NCBI RefSeq assembly: GCF_014207845.1
Contig: NZ_JACHLC010000008.1
Location: 1-64,000 of the forward strand
Reading direction: 5' to 3'
Origin: Chryseobacterium shigense
GTDB taxonomy: Bacteria > Bacteroidota > Bacteroidia > Flavobacteriales > Weeksellaceae
DNA length: 64,000 nucleotides
Part shown: one piece after another, positions 17,385 to 25,857 of the stretch
Layout of the letters: every line of letters starts with the position of its first letter
How positions within the stretch are numbered: position 1 is the stretch's first letter
Program-made: the position numbers and the translations under genes
The notes under the pieces: model-generated
What the model saw: the letters and a program-made list of their open reading frames with translations, nothing else
Told to the model about the DNA's origin: nothing
Database searches by the model: none

Positions 17385-18605
17385 TTATATCATTATCTCA
17401 CTCAGATCCTTCCAGAACATCGGGTAAGATTTTTCCACTACATCTTCCTCTTCAATGGTAATTTCTTTAATAAGGCAGAACGGGGCAAAGCTCATTGCCA
17501 TCCTGTGATCCTGGTAGGTTGAGATGGAAATATTTTCTTCCGGTTCCCCGAAACTCACAGATTTAATGGTAAGGTCGGTGATCTCCGTTTCAGTACCCAG
17601 CTTTTTCAGCTCGTTGTATAAAGCCTGGAGTCTGTCGGTTTCTTTCACTCTTAAAGTTCCCAGTCCGGAAATTTCAAAAGGAATTTTTAATGCTGCTGCA
17701 GTTACACACAGGGTTTGTGCAATATCCGGGCAGTTATTCATATCCAGGACTATTTTTTCCGGGAAAATAAAATCAGGTTCCGGCTGAAGTGTAACTTTAT
17801 GCTCGCTTTCAGTGAAGACCGTATGGATACCGAAAAAATCTTTGTAAATTTTGGCGATGGCGGAATCTCCCTGGGTAGATTCTTTATAAAAGCTTTTCAG
17901 ATGAATGGTTTCTCTTCCTAACGCACAAATCGAGTAGAAGTACGAAGCCGAGCTCCAGTCACTTTCCACTTCATAATTCACTATTGGTGATTCACCATTT
18001 ATATTAAACGGTTCTACTTTAATGGTATTTCCTTCAAAGCTGTTATTTATTCCGAATCTTGTCAGGATATCCAGCGTCATTTCTATATATGATCTTGAGG
18101 TAACTTCACCAACCAGATTAATTTCCATTCCGTTTTCCAGTTTCCCGGCAATCAGAAGAAGAGAAGTGATGAACTGGCTTGATATGTTAGCCGGAACGTT
18201 AACCTGCTTTTGAGTGATTTTCTTTCCTGTGATTTTTAAAGGCGGAAAGCCTTCGTTTTCCAGATATTCAATTTCAACACCAAGGTCTTTTAATGCATTG
18301 ACAAGGTTTTTAATGGGCCTTTCCTTCATTCTTTTGGATCCGGTAAGAACAGTTGTTTTTCCTTCGGCTATTGAATAATAAGAGGTAAGAAACCGCATAG
18401 CTGTTCCTGCGTGGTGAATGTCTACGGTGTCTGTGTTTTCAGACAGTGCTTTTTTCAACAGCTGGGTGTCCTGGGAATTGGATAGATTCCCGATATGTAT
18501 ATTGTTGAATAAACTTTCCAAAATCAACAAACGATTCGAAATACTTTTCGAACCGCTGATCTGAACCGTTTTATCTGATATTAATTTTGATTTTTCTAAC
18601 TTCAT
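17385..18605 (-). CDS. aroA: 3-phosphoshikimate 1-carboxyvinyltransferase (EPSP synthase)
   Basis: A 406-residue cytoplasmic enzyme of the shikimate pathway. It transfers enolpyruvate from PEP to shikimate 3-phosphate, the step before chorismate synthase, leading to aromatic amino acids. Family blocks are visible: SGSKSISNRLL near residue 17, HHAGTAMRFLTSY near 65, the TGSKRMKERPI segment, and RVKETDRLQAL and YQDHRMAMSFAP toward the C-terminus. The length is slightly short of typical EPSP synthases (about 425-430), as in other flavobacteria. It is followed by two secreted unknowns in the same direction. Those neighbours have no obvious pathway link. Confidence 0.96.
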   Translation of the reverse strand: MKLEKSKLISDKTVQISGSKSISNRLLILESLFNNIHIGNLSNSQDTQLLKKALSENTDTVDIHHAGTAMRFLTSYYSIAEGKTTVLTGSKRMKERPIKNLVNALKDLGVEIEYLENEGFPPLKITGKKITQKQVNVPANISSQFITSLLLIAGKLENGMEINLVGEVTSRSYIEMTLDILTRFGINNSFEGNTIKVEPFNINGESPIVNYEVESDWSSASYFYSICALGRETIHLKSFYKESTQGDSAIAKIYKDFFGIHTVFTESEHKVTLQPEPDFIFPEKIVLDMNNCPDIAQTLCVTAAALKIPFEISGLGTLRVKETDRLQALYNELKKLGTETEITDLTIKSVSFGEPEENISISTYQDHRMAMSFAPFCLIKEITIEEEDVVEKSYPMFWKDLSEIMI

Positions 18606-18624
18606 TATTTCTTCTGTTTAAAAG

Positions 18625-18689
18625 ACATCAGATGCCAGATCTCATACCTTTTGTAATCTGATATTGCTGCCTGTCATCTGATATCTGTT
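18625..18689. repeat. Degenerate ATATCAGA/CAGATG repeat cluster in spacer
   Basis: The 86-base gap between aroA and the MazG-like gene repeats the words CATCAGATG, CCAGAT, ATCTGATAT and CATCTGATATCTG, so the same octamer family occurs in both orientations. A similar word occurs at 47508-47540. It is non-coding and of unknown role. Confidence 0.6.
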
Positions 18690-18691
18690 TA

Positions 18692-19018
18692 TTATTTCAA
18701 CTTATCGTTGTTCTGGTGCCGTTCCTTATCACGGTCAGTTTTAATCTTCATTTTTCTGTCGAAAGCTTCCTGCAGATTCACTCCGGTTTGGTTGGCCAAA
18801 CATAAGGTAACAAATAATACATCTGCCAGCTCTTCGCCCAGATCCTTGCTCCTGTCGCTTTCCTTTTCGCTCTGTTCGCCATATCTTCTGGCAATAATGC
18901 GGGCTACTTCGCCTACCTCTTCGGTCAGCATGGCCATGTTGGTCAGTTCATTAAAATAACGGACGCCTATGGTTTTGATCCATTCGTCAACCTGTTGCTG
19001 CAGTTGTGTTATTTCCAT
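18692..19018 (-). CDS. MazG-like nucleotide pyrophosphohydrolase
   Basis: A 108-residue all-alpha NTP-PPase protein. The metal-binding acidic motif appears as TEEVGEVAR (about residues 32-40) and DLGEELADVLF (about 58-68), the ExxE...ExxD pattern of MazG/dUTPase folds. Such proteins hydrolyse nucleoside triphosphates or unusual nucleotides to monophosphates, a housecleaning role. Its start codon shares one base with the stop of the upstream lipoprotein gene (TAATG), so translation is probably coupled. The substrate cannot be told. The C-terminal tail is basic. Confidence 0.86.
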   Translation of the reverse strand: MEITQLQQQVDEWIKTIGVRYFNELTNMAMLTEEVGEVARIIARRYGEQSEKESDRSKDLGEELADVLFVTLCLANQTGVNLQEAFDRKMKIKTDRDKERHQNNDKLK

Positions 19019-20427
19019 TATTGATAGGCTCCCAGAGTAGGGTTAGTTGTTCTTGATACATTCACAATATCAAAAGGTACCGTTCCTGCTACCGTCACGT
19101 TTCCTTTTCCTTTTGCCGGAGAAGCTGTTTTCACTCTCAGGTTCATTTTGGCTGCAAAATAGTTAAGGAACTGTGGATCTTCATTCTTAATACTCTGTAT
19201 TACTCTAACATTATTATCAAAATTGAATCCTGCTTCCGATGTACCTGAATATTTTAACAGTGAATTCTGGATCAGAAATTCAAACTGCTGGCCCGGAGTC
19301 TGTTCAAAATTCACAGAATTATCCCTGTCTGAAAAGACGATACTGTTTTTTATATCCAAACGCTGAAGTGCTCCCTGTTCTGTGGTTCCTGCAGCATTTT
19401 TCCATTCATTGGCCGCAGTAATTCCGTTTCTGTTGAAAGATCCCATTGTTTTGGAATAGTTTGCAATAGTAGCATGAGTATAGCTGTGGTTTCCACCTCT
19501 GAAGATTCCTATACAAGATTCACCGCAATTGTTCATTACTAAATTTTTAGCGGTAACCGTTGAGCCCACCGCATACATACCATATTCAAAGAAAGTATGG
19601 ATGAATGAGTTGCTGATATTGGCGGTGTTTTGCTGCATATCCAGACCTCTTGTTCCTCCGAAAAGTCTTGCAAAATTCATATTGAGGATAGAGCTTGGCT
19701 CCATGCGGATAGAATTCCAGTTTTTAGGAATCGTATCATAATATGGATCATTCCTGTCCCCGCGGAGAATTACTTCATTATCAAAAATTCCGTTGATATT
19801 TAAAGTAGCACCGGATGATACTTTCATACCACTGTTTTTGTGGAAATAAACTTTGGTTCCGGGCTGGATATCCAGGGTGATATTAGGATTGATGGTAAGA
19901 TTTCCGTAAATAATCTTTGCTTTATTGTTATTCCATGTTGTATGGGAAGAAATTACATTAGGATTGGTAGGGGTTTCGATGAAAAATTCGGCATCCTGAA
20001 CTACTGAAAACAGAGTTACATGCTGCTGTCCTGCACCGCTGCTGAAAAGGATCTTGTCTTCGGCAATAGCTTCCGGCCCTGTTGCTTCGGGTGCTATTTC
20101 CACAAAAATATACATACTGTCTTTTTTTCTCAGGGGTACATCTTTAAAATCATAGCCAGGTTTTCCGTCTACATTGATCCTGTATAATGATGAACTTCCT
20201 TTTTCCAGATTAATCCTCGGGATAAGAACGTCCTTGTCTTCATTATTATATACTTTCACAAGATAGGTTTCTGAACGTACCTGATGATAAACCGTATCAC
20301 AAAATACGGTATCTTTTGAGAAGCTTAACTGCTGGGAAGGAGCGTCAAAACTAATTTCATCCTTATTACATGATACTGCTACAAGAAGCATCCAGAAAGA
20401 AAAAGCCAGTAATAGTTTGAATTTCAT
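19018..20427 (-). CDS. Surface lipoprotein with a right-handed beta-helix domain
   Basis: A 469-residue lipoprotein. The signal peptide ends in a lipobox LLVAVSC with Cys20. An N-terminal Ig-like region (about 25-130, with YLVKVYNNEDKDV) precedes a parallel beta-helix of Asn-rich rungs from about 140 to 420. The C-terminus NPTLGAYQ resembles the 'choice-of-anchor' PXLGAYE-type ending seen in bacteroidete surface proteins. Beta-helix proteins of this kind often bind or cleave polysaccharides, but no catalytic motif can be recognised. Its stop overlaps the MazG-like start. A TAnnTTTG box stands upstream, back to back with the rpmE2 promoter. Confidence 0.82.
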   Translation of the reverse strand: MKFKLLLAFSFWMLLVAVSCNKDEISFDAPSQQLSFSKDTVFCDTVYHQVRSETYLVKVYNNEDKDVLIPRINLEKGSSSLYRINVDGKPGYDFKDVPLRKKDSMYIFVEIAPEATGPEAIAEDKILFSSGAGQQHVTLFSVVQDAEFFIETPTNPNVISSHTTWNNNKAKIIYGNLTINPNITLDIQPGTKVYFHKNSGMKVSSGATLNINGIFDNEVILRGDRNDPYYDTIPKNWNSIRMEPSSILNMNFARLFGGTRGLDMQQNTANISNSFIHTFFEYGMYAVGSTVTAKNLVMNNCGESCIGIFRGGNHSYTHATIANYSKTMGSFNRNGITAANEWKNAAGTTEQGALQRLDIKNSIVFSDRDNSVNFEQTPGQQFEFLIQNSLLKYSGTSEAGFNFDNNVRVIQSIKNEDPQFLNYFAAKMNLRVKTASPAKGKGNVTVAGTVPFDIVNVSRTTNPTLGAYQ

Positions 20428-20448
20428 CGAAATTAAGGTTTAAGATTC

Positions 20449-20456
20449 CAAATTTA
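20449..20456 (-). promoter_or_regulatory. Likely -7 box for the beta-helix lipoprotein gene
   Basis: The minus strand reads TAAATTTG 22 bases before the ATG. A TTG (20483-20481) is 24 bases further up, slightly outside the usual 17-23 spacing. Divergent from the rpmE2 promoter. Confidence 0.45.
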
Positions 20457-20505
20457 ACGAAAATAGTTTGAATTTCTTATCAAGAAAAAATATTAGATTG
20501 AGTAT

Positions 20506-20535
20506 TTGTATATTTAAAAAAATGTTGTACTTTTG
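20506..20535 (+). promoter_or_regulatory. Promoter of rpmE2 (TTG-N19-TACTTTTG)
   Basis: TTG at 20506-20508 and TACTTTTG at 20528-20535 are 19 bases apart, matching the Bacteroidota sigma-ABfr consensus. The start codon follows about 70 bases downstream, leaving room for a leader in which ribosomal protein mRNAs are often regulated. Confidence 0.75.
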
Positions 20536-20606
20536 CAACCTAAAATTAGCAGAGAAATATCCATTACTATTTCGAAAGCAAACTTTAATTTTTTAAAAAT
20601 TGTATT

Positions 20607-20858
20607 ATGAAAAAAGGAATCCACCCGGAAAATTATAGACTTGTTGTTTTCAAAGATATGAGTAACGACGAGGTGTTTCTTTGCAAATCTACTGCAGAAA
20701 CTAAAGATACTATCGAATATGAAGGACAAGAGTATCCGTTGATCAAAATGGAAATCTCTTCAACTTCTCACCCTTTCTACACTGGTAAAGTGAAATTAGT
20801 TGACACTGCAGGTAGAGTTGATAAGTTCATGAACAAATACAAAAAATTCGCTAAGTAA
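20607..20858 (+). CDS. rpmE2: 50S ribosomal protein L31, type B (zinc-free)
   Basis: An 83-residue ribosomal protein. The start [17 protein letters not shown] and the block [11 protein letters not shown] are diagnostic of L31. The zinc-binding cysteine quartet of type A L31 is absent, so this is the type B (C-minus) form that works without zinc. It has its own promoter, a roughly 70-base leader and its own terminator, so it is a single-gene unit. It is divergent from the beta-helix lipoprotein gene. Confidence 0.96.
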   Translation: MKKGIHPENYRLVVFKDMSNDEVFLCKSTAETKDTIEYEGQEYPLIKMEISSTSHPFYTGKVKLVDTAGRVDKFMNKYKKFAK

Positions 20859-20880
20859 TTTTTTGTTAATAAAGATATTG

Positions 20881-20913
20881 AAGTCTTCCGGTTTTACTGG
20901 AAGACTTTTTTTT
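20881..20913 (+). terminator. Terminator of rpmE2
   Basis: A 9-bp stem (20881-20889 with 20899-20907) is followed directly by eight T residues, 22 bases after the rpmE2 stop. Confidence 0.9.
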
Positions 20914-20987
20914 ATGGCAGAAATCAGATATTAAAAACGAAAACTATTATTAAATAATGTCTCATATCCCGATTTCCACTTTTCAGC

Positions 20988-21003
20988 TATTTTTGTATTT
21001 TTG
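20988..21003 (+). promoter_or_regulatory. Two tandem TATTTTTG boxes upstream of the GlmU-like gene
   Basis: TATTTTTG occurs twice head to tail (20988-20995, 20996-21003), both matching the -7 consensus. The ATG is about 100 bases downstream. No well-spaced TTG is evident. Either could direct transcription. Confidence 0.45.
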
Positions 21004-21099
21004 TTCTGAACAGAAATCAGATTCTGTAAGTTGATCGTAAAACACAAACTTCCATTTTTCAGCTTCTGATTTTCAACTTTAATCTCTAACCTCTATATA

Positions 21100-22260
21100 A
21101 TGCAATTAGTATTTTCAGATGCCCAATATTGGGAAGATTTTCTTCCGCTTACCTTTACCCGTCCTGTTGCCGCAATGCGTTGCGGAATCCTTACTTTTTC
21201 CGAACGGTGGCAAAAGATCTTAGGGAATATGGAGGTTTCTTATTTTACAGAAAACTATCTTCAGGATAAATTTAAAAATCCGGAAGAAAAAGAAAGTCTT
21301 TTCCTGGTAACGAATTTTCTGCCGACCGAAACGGTGATTCAGCAAATCAAAGATCTTAAACAGGGTGAAGCTCTGGTTTATGAAGATGAACTGGTTGCCG
21401 CCAGGATCAATATGAAAGGATTTTCCTTAAACCAAATTGAAAAAATGACGGATATAAAGGAAAAACTGACATTCTTTAAAAAACCGTCAGATTTATTTAC
21501 CTATAACCATCTTGCCATAGATTTCGATTTCAACCTGCTTACAGAAGGCAGAACTTCTCAGGAGTTATCTTCTACCAATGGTTTTTTAGGGGATAAAAAG
21601 GATCTGTTTATTGAAGAAGGAGCTCAGATAGAATTTTCCACCATCAATACAAAAACGGGAAAAATCTATATCGGGAAAAATGCTGAGGTGATGGAAGGCT
21701 GCAATCTTCGCGGACCTGTTTCGCTGGGTGAGGATTCCAAGTTTAATCTGGGATCGAAAATTTACGGTGCTACAACAATTGGTCCACACTGTAAAGTAGG
21801 TGGGGAAGTGAATAACATTATCATATTCGGATATTCAAGCAAAGGACATGAAGGATTTGTCGGGAATTCTGTAATCGGAGAATGGTGTAATTTTGGTGCG
21901 GATACGAATTCTTCCAACCTTAAAAACAACTACAGTCAGGTTAAGCTGTGGAATTACAGAACAAAAGCTTTTGAAGATACCGGACTTCAGTTTGCAGGCC
22001 TGATAATGGGAGATCATTCCAAAACAGCGATCAATACCCAGTTGAATACAGGAACTGTGGTAGGTGTTGCTTCTAATATATTTAAGCCGGGCTTTCCGCC
22101 AAACCTTGTGGAAAACTTTTCATGGGGTGGAGGTAAAGATGATGAAAGATTCAAGCTGGATAAAGCCTATGAAGTGGCAGAAAGGGCAATGGGAAGAAGG
22201 AAAGTTCCTCTAACGGATGAAGATAAAGCGATATTGAAGCATATTTTTGATAACTATTAA
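21100..22260 (+). CDS. GlmU-like sugar nucleotidyltransferase/acetyltransferase, bacteroidete type
   Basis: A 386-residue protein of the bacteroidete GlmU-like family (TIGR03991 type), predicted to make UDP-N-acetylglucosamine by acetylating glucosamine 1-phosphate and uridylylating it. The N-terminus has the diverged nucleotidyltransferase start, with LPLTFTRPVAAMRCG at residues 16-30. The C-terminal half, from about residue 160, is a left-handed beta-helix made of hexapeptide repeats (IYIGKNAEVMEGC, GEVNNIIIFGYSSKGHEGFVG). The product feeds peptidoglycan and LPS synthesis. It stands between strong terminators as a single unit. Whether it supplements or replaces classical GlmU cannot be told from this window. 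Confidence 0.87.
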   Translation: MQLVFSDAQYWEDFLPLTFTRPVAAMRCGILTFSERWQKILGNMEVSYFTENYLQDKFKNPEEKESLFLVTNFLPTETVIQQIKDLKQGEALVYEDELVAARINMKGFSLNQIEKMTDIKEKLTFFKKPSDLFTYNHLAIDFDFNLLTEGRTSQELSSTNGFLGDKKDLFIEEGAQIEFSTINTKTGKIYIGKNAEVMEGCNLRGPVSLGEDSKFNLGSKIYGATTIGPHCKVGGEVNNIIIFGYSSKGHEGFVGNSVIGEWCNFGADTNSSNLKNNYSQVKLWNYRTKAFEDTGLQFAGLIMGDHSKTAINTQLNTGTVVGVASNIFKPGFPPNLVENFSWGGGKDDERFKLDKAYEVAERAMGRRKVPLTDEDKAILKHIFDNY

Positions 22261-22294
22261 TATAAAAAGCCTCCATTTTTGGAGGCTTTTTATA
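22261..22294 (+). terminator. Terminator of the GlmU-like gene
   Basis: A perfect inverted repeat (22261-22274 with 22281-22294) has a GC core and T-rich flanks on both strands. It sits directly after the stop codon. Confidence 0.9.
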
Positions 22295-22542
22295 TTATGG
22301 ATATCGGATGAGACTTATTTGTTTTCCTGTAGATTTTCCCAGATGATTGTGTCTTATTGCCAGAAAACATAAAATGTATAGAAAAGAAAAAAATAATTAA
22401 TTTTATAACAATCATAAAAACACTTCTGTAAAAAGGCTTTATGAGAGTGCTAAAAATAAAAATGCAAAAAAAGCATCACTTTTTTATATTGTAATGTAAT
22501 AGAATTAAGATTTTAATTGTCTTACCTATAGAAACAAAACTC

Positions 22543-23052
22543 ATGACCCAGGAAACTTTCAAGAATACGGTGTTTATTCTCAAAGACGAGATGTATCGTT
22601 TTGCGAAAAGATTCGTTATGAGCAGTGATGAAGCAGAAGATGTGGTGCAGGACCTGATGGTGAAGTTCTGGCAGAAAAAGGAAGAGCTGGAGCAGTTTGG
22701 AAATTTAAAATCCTATGCTTTAAAGTCCGTCCGGAACGAATGTCTGAACCGGCTGAAGCACCACGATGTAAAGTTAGGATTTGCAGATTTGCAGCTTCAC
22801 CGCTCGGAATTGTACAGCATGGATATCAATAATCTGAAGGAGCATATTATAGGATTTATCAACCAGCTCCCGGAGAAACAGAAAATGGTAATCCATCTGA
22901 AAGATGTAGAAGAATATGAGGTCTCGGAAATCTCCGAAATGATGGAAATGGAAGAAAATGCAGTAAGAGTAAACCTGATGAGGGCGAGACAAAAAGTAAA
23001 AGAACAAATATCACAACTGATGAGCTATGAGCAAAGATCAATTTCAAAATAA
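22543..23052 (+). CDS. RNA polymerase ECF-type sigma factor
   Basis: A 169-residue sigma-70 family protein of ECF size. Region 2 is visible as DEAEDVVQDLMVKFWQ (about residues 29-44) and AEDVVQD is its core; the linker and region 4 (LPEKQKMVIHLKDVEEY and EISEMMEMEENAVRVNLMRARQK) follow. It should guide RNA polymerase to a set of promoters, perhaps in response to envelope signals. Its 3' end overlaps the start of the next gene by 26 bases, so it is co-transcribed with a single-pass membrane protein that could be its anti-sigma factor. The operon runs on to two surface proteins. Confidence 0.93.
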   Translation: MTQETFKNTVFILKDEMYRFAKRFVMSSDEAEDVVQDLMVKFWQKKEELEQFGNLKSYALKSVRNECLNRLKHHDVKLGFADLQLHRSELYSMDINNLKEHIIGFINQLPEKQKMVIHLKDVEEYEVSEISEMMEMEENAVRVNLMRARQKVKEQISQLMSYEQRSISK

Positions 23053-23698
23053 ATACGACGAGATCTTCCACGATATAAAGGAAGAAAAGATGGATTGGAG
23101 TTTTGAAGATTTTCTTCAGAAAGCAGAAGGGGATACCGGCTCTGAAACAAGCGAGGTGCCTGTCATTCCGCTTCAAAAAAATAAACCTTCTTTCCCGAAA
23201 TGGTTCTGGATGGCAGCCGGATTAGTGCTTCTTTTCAGTATCGGTTTTCTCTTTAACAATTACCGTACAGATGTAGCAGAGAGAGAGAAGTTGGTAAAAG
23301 ATGAGGTTTTAAAGCAGAAATCAAAATTTATTGAAGAGAACAATGACCACCAGGAACAGGTAGCAGTAAACCATACTGATTCCATTTCCGGGGCCAAAAA
23401 AGACTCTGTTTTCCAGGAAAACTCAGTAGCGGAAAAAGATGTATTAGATGAAATTCTGCCAAAAAGAGGAAGACTGAAAAAAGAATCGAAACCCAGATTT
23501 GTAAGTAATTCTTCCTTCAATAATAAAACAACTTTAAAAGATTCCACAGGTTATAAAGATTCCTATGTAATTGTAAACGGTAAAAGGATCGATAATGTAG
23601 ACGAAGCCATTAATGTAACTAAATATTCATTCCAGATATTCGCCAATAACGTTAGTGAAAAATTAGCTCAGCCTGCAGTGGTAGCTGATGATTATTAA
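23027..23698 (+). CDS. Single-pass membrane protein, candidate anti-sigma factor
   Basis: A 223-residue protein with an acidic N-terminal cytoplasmic segment, one membrane helix at about residues 58-77, and a charged periplasmic domain. The N-terminal part MDWSFEDFLQKAE (about 22-34) has the look of a short sigma-binding region, but the HxxxCxxC zinc anti-sigma motif is absent. The gene overlaps the ECF sigma gene by 26 bases, the usual arrangement of a sigma/anti-sigma pair. The assignment is from context and topology only. Confidence 0.7.
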   Translation: MSKDQFQNKYDEIFHDIKEEKMDWSFEDFLQKAEGDTGSETSEVPVIPLQKNKPSFPKWFWMAAGLVLLFSIGFLFNNYRTDVAEREKLVKDEVLKQKSKFIEENNDHQEQVAVNHTDSISGAKKDSVFQENSVAEKDVLDEILPKRGRLKKESKPRFVSNSSFNNKTTLKDSTGYKDSYVIVNGKRIDNVDEAINVTKYSFQIFANNVSEKLAQPAVVADDY

Positions 23699-23766
23699 CA
23701 AATAAAAACAGATTATGCTCCTGATCAGGCAAAAAATAATCAGCTTAGAAAAATAAAAATTGACTC

Positions 23767-25047
23767 ATGAAAAAACTATTCATAATATTCGCACTCGCTT
23801 TTTCCCATTTCTTTACGATGTATGGCCAGCGGGATAAGTTCGACACACTTTTCGACAGATACCAGGAGGTGGAAGGCGTTACTTCCATTAAAATTGCAAA
23901 GCCCATGTTTGGTATGCTCAGCAGTCTTAATATTGATGATTCCCAATTGGATCAGATCAAGCCACTGTTGTCAAAAATCAACGGCTTAAAAATTCTTATT
24001 ACCGAAAATCCGGAAAATGCCGATACAACGGAAGGGCGTAAAGTTCAGGATAACCTTTCAAGGTTGAGTAAGGATGTTTCCGTATTTCTGAAGAATCTCA
24101 ACTATAATGAAATAATGTCCGTCAACAATTCCGGAGCCAAGATAAAATTTCTTTCCTCCGATGCAAAAGACGGAATGCTGGATGATCTTCTGTTGAGCAT
24201 TAACGGAGGAAAAGGAGAAAATATCCTCGTTATGCTGGATGGAAAACTATCTATGGACGATGTGAACAAGATTATTAACTCCAGCGAAACCAAGACCAAT
24301 CCTGTAACCAATCTCAGAAGCAGCCTTACCTCTGAAAATAATTCGTCCTACCTTAACGGAGAAGCCAGGAATGTAGGAGAATTCTCCGGCATCAATGTAA
24401 GTACAGGTGTGAATGTGGTTTTCAAGCAGGAAAGTCCTGTCAGTGTAAAAGTGATAGCCGATGCAGATAAACTTCAGTACATCATTACAAAAGTAGAAAA
24501 TGGAATATTGAAGGTTTATGTAGATAATAAAGGCGTAAAGAATTTAAGATTCAAAAACTTAAACGTTAATATTTCTTCTCCGAGAATGGATAATATCAAA
24601 GTTTCTTCAGGGGCCAGTTTCAGCGCGGTGAATTCCGTAAATGAAAACAGCCTGGTCATTGATGTATCGTCAGGAGCTAACCTGAAAGGTAACTTTAAGG
24701 CTGCTAATACATTAGATATTGGAACTTCATCGGGGGCCAACATCAGGGCAGGCGTTACAGCAGGAAACATTATGCTGAAAGCATCAAGCGGTTCCAATAC
24801 AGCCATTGAAGGAAAAGCAGATAACGGAATCATAGACATCAGCAGCGGTGCGCTTTGTAAAGCAGATGAATTTAGACTGAATAGCCTTGAGGCAGAAGCT
24901 ACATCAGGAGGAAACCTTTCAGTAAATGTTTCCACTAAGCTGAAAGTAAAAGCTTCTTCAGGAGGTTTGGTAAAATATAAAGGAAGACCGGAAATAGAAT
25001 CCAATATCAGCAAAACATCCGGAGGATCCCTTAAACCTATCGACTAA
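23767..25047 (+). CDS. Surface protein: DUF4252 domain fused to a GIN (DUF2807) autotransporter-head-like domain
   Basis: A 426-residue exported protein with a signal peptide (about 1-20). Residues about 22-180 resemble DUF4252 (a helix-beta unit with DRYQEVEGVTSIKI and VMLDGKLSMDDVNKII). Residues about 200-426 are the GIN/DUF2807 repeat fold: repeated SSG and GAN turns such as VSSGASFSA, SSGANLKG, SSGANIRAG, ASSGSNTA, SSGALC, ASSGG. The 3' neighbour carries the DUF4252 part alone. The gene follows the candidate anti-sigma gene by 68 bases and probably belongs to the ECF operon. The protein may sense or coat the outer membrane surface. Function unknown. Confidence 0.85.
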   Translation: MKKLFIIFALAFSHFFTMYGQRDKFDTLFDRYQEVEGVTSIKIAKPMFGMLSSLNIDDSQLDQIKPLLSKINGLKILITENPENADTTEGRKVQDNLSRLSKDVSVFLKNLNYNEIMSVNNSGAKIKFLSSDAKDGMLDDLLLSINGGKGENILVMLDGKLSMDDVNKIINSSETKTNPVTNLRSSLTSENNSSYLNGEARNVGEFSGINVSTGVNVVFKQESPVSVKVIADADKLQYIITKVENGILKVYVDNKGVKNLRFKNLNVNISSPRMDNIKVSSGASFSAVNSVNENSLVIDVSSGANLKGNFKAANTLDIGTSSGANIRAGVTAGNIMLKASSGSNTAIEGKADNGIIDISSGALCKADEFRLNSLEAEATSGGNLSVNVSTKLKVKASSGGLVKYKGRPEIESNISKTSGGSLKPID

Positions 25048-25058
25048 AAATAATCACC

Positions 25059-25559
25059 ATGAAAACTCTCAAAAACATTTCTTTAGGAATCCTTGTATTG
25101 TGGCTGCTGCAGTCGTGCCTTCCCTCAGGAAGGCCAAATATGGAATTCGTCAGGCAGTCGGAGTACAATTTTAAAGGAGCAAGATTTGTCAGCTTCAATG
25201 TACCTGTGTTTATGGCGAAACCTTTTATTAAGAAAGCTTTGAGAGAAGATGGAGAAAGTGAGGAGGTGATTGATCTCATTAAAAAGGTTTCCAAAATAAA
25301 AATAATGACAGTAGATAACGGAAGTAAAGACATGCTGAACGAATATTCCAGATATCTGAATAACAATAACTTTGAAGAATGGGCTACCATAAGACACAAC
25401 GGTGAAAACGTCAATGTCAGGGTAAAACAAAACGGAGAAACCATCAAAAATATGATGATCACTGTAAATTCAGATAAAGAATTGGTCTTTGTAGATGTAA
25501 AGGGAAGTTTTACAGCAGATGATATTTCAAAGATGATTAATGCTGCTACAGATAAATAA
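25059..25559 (+). CDS. DUF4252-like outer-membrane lipoprotein
   Basis: A 166-residue lipoprotein with lipobox LLQSC (Cys22 by rough count). The block ADDISKMINAATDK and the alternating strands resemble the DUF4252 part of the preceding gene, so the two look like paralogues, one with and one without a GIN domain. It follows that gene by 11 bases and ends the ECF operon. A tight stem-loop terminator lies about 180 bases downstream. Function unknown. Confidence 0.82.
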   Translation: MKTLKNISLGILVLWLLQSCLPSGRPNMEFVRQSEYNFKGARFVSFNVPVFMAKPFIKKALREDGESEEVIDLIKKVSKIKIMTVDNGSKDMLNEYSRYLNNNNFEEWATIRHNGENVNVRVKQNGETIKNMMITVNSDKELVFVDVKGSFTADDISKMINAATDK

Positions 25560-25737
25560 TTTTCATCACCAATCACTTTTCCTGAAAGACACAGTAACGG
25601 ACGTATACGCCTTAAGATTTATGTAAATAAAAATAACCAGACGCATATTGACAAGCTGGACGAAAGTGGTAAAATAGTTCAATAAAAATCATAAAAAACA
25701 AGTAGTTTCATACTAACTAATTATTTTGTACAGAAAG

Positions 25738-25766
25738 ACCGTTCTTTAATAAGAGCGGTTTTTTCA
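25738..25766 (+). terminator. Terminator of the ECF-sigma operon
   Basis: A stem ACCGTTCTT/AAGAGCGGT (25738-25746, 25751-25759), with one G-T pair, precedes six T residues. It stands upstream of guaB and well after the DUF4252 gene. Confidence 0.78.
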
Positions 25767-25835
25767 TTTAAGTTATTGATTATTAAATTTTATTTAAACT
25801 ATTGAAAAGGATTTTCATATCTCACCAAAATAACC

Positions 25836-25843
25836 TAATTTTG
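25836..25843 (+). promoter_or_regulatory. Likely -7 box of guaB
   Basis: TAATTTTG sits 14 bases before the guaB ATG and matches TAnnTTTG. A clear TTG at the usual spacing is missing. Confidence 0.45.
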
Positions 25844-25857
25844 CAAAGAAAGTAAAG

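Noticed and set aside
24516-25013. 165-codon minus-strand frame inside the GIN-domain gene
   Set aside because: It mirrors the repeated SSG-coding stretches; no start site or family resemblance.
25561-25683. Possible gene relic after the DUF4252 lipoprotein gene
   Set aside because: Two protein-like stretches exist, but in different frames with stops between, and without a start. It could be a decayed gene end, but chance is as likely.
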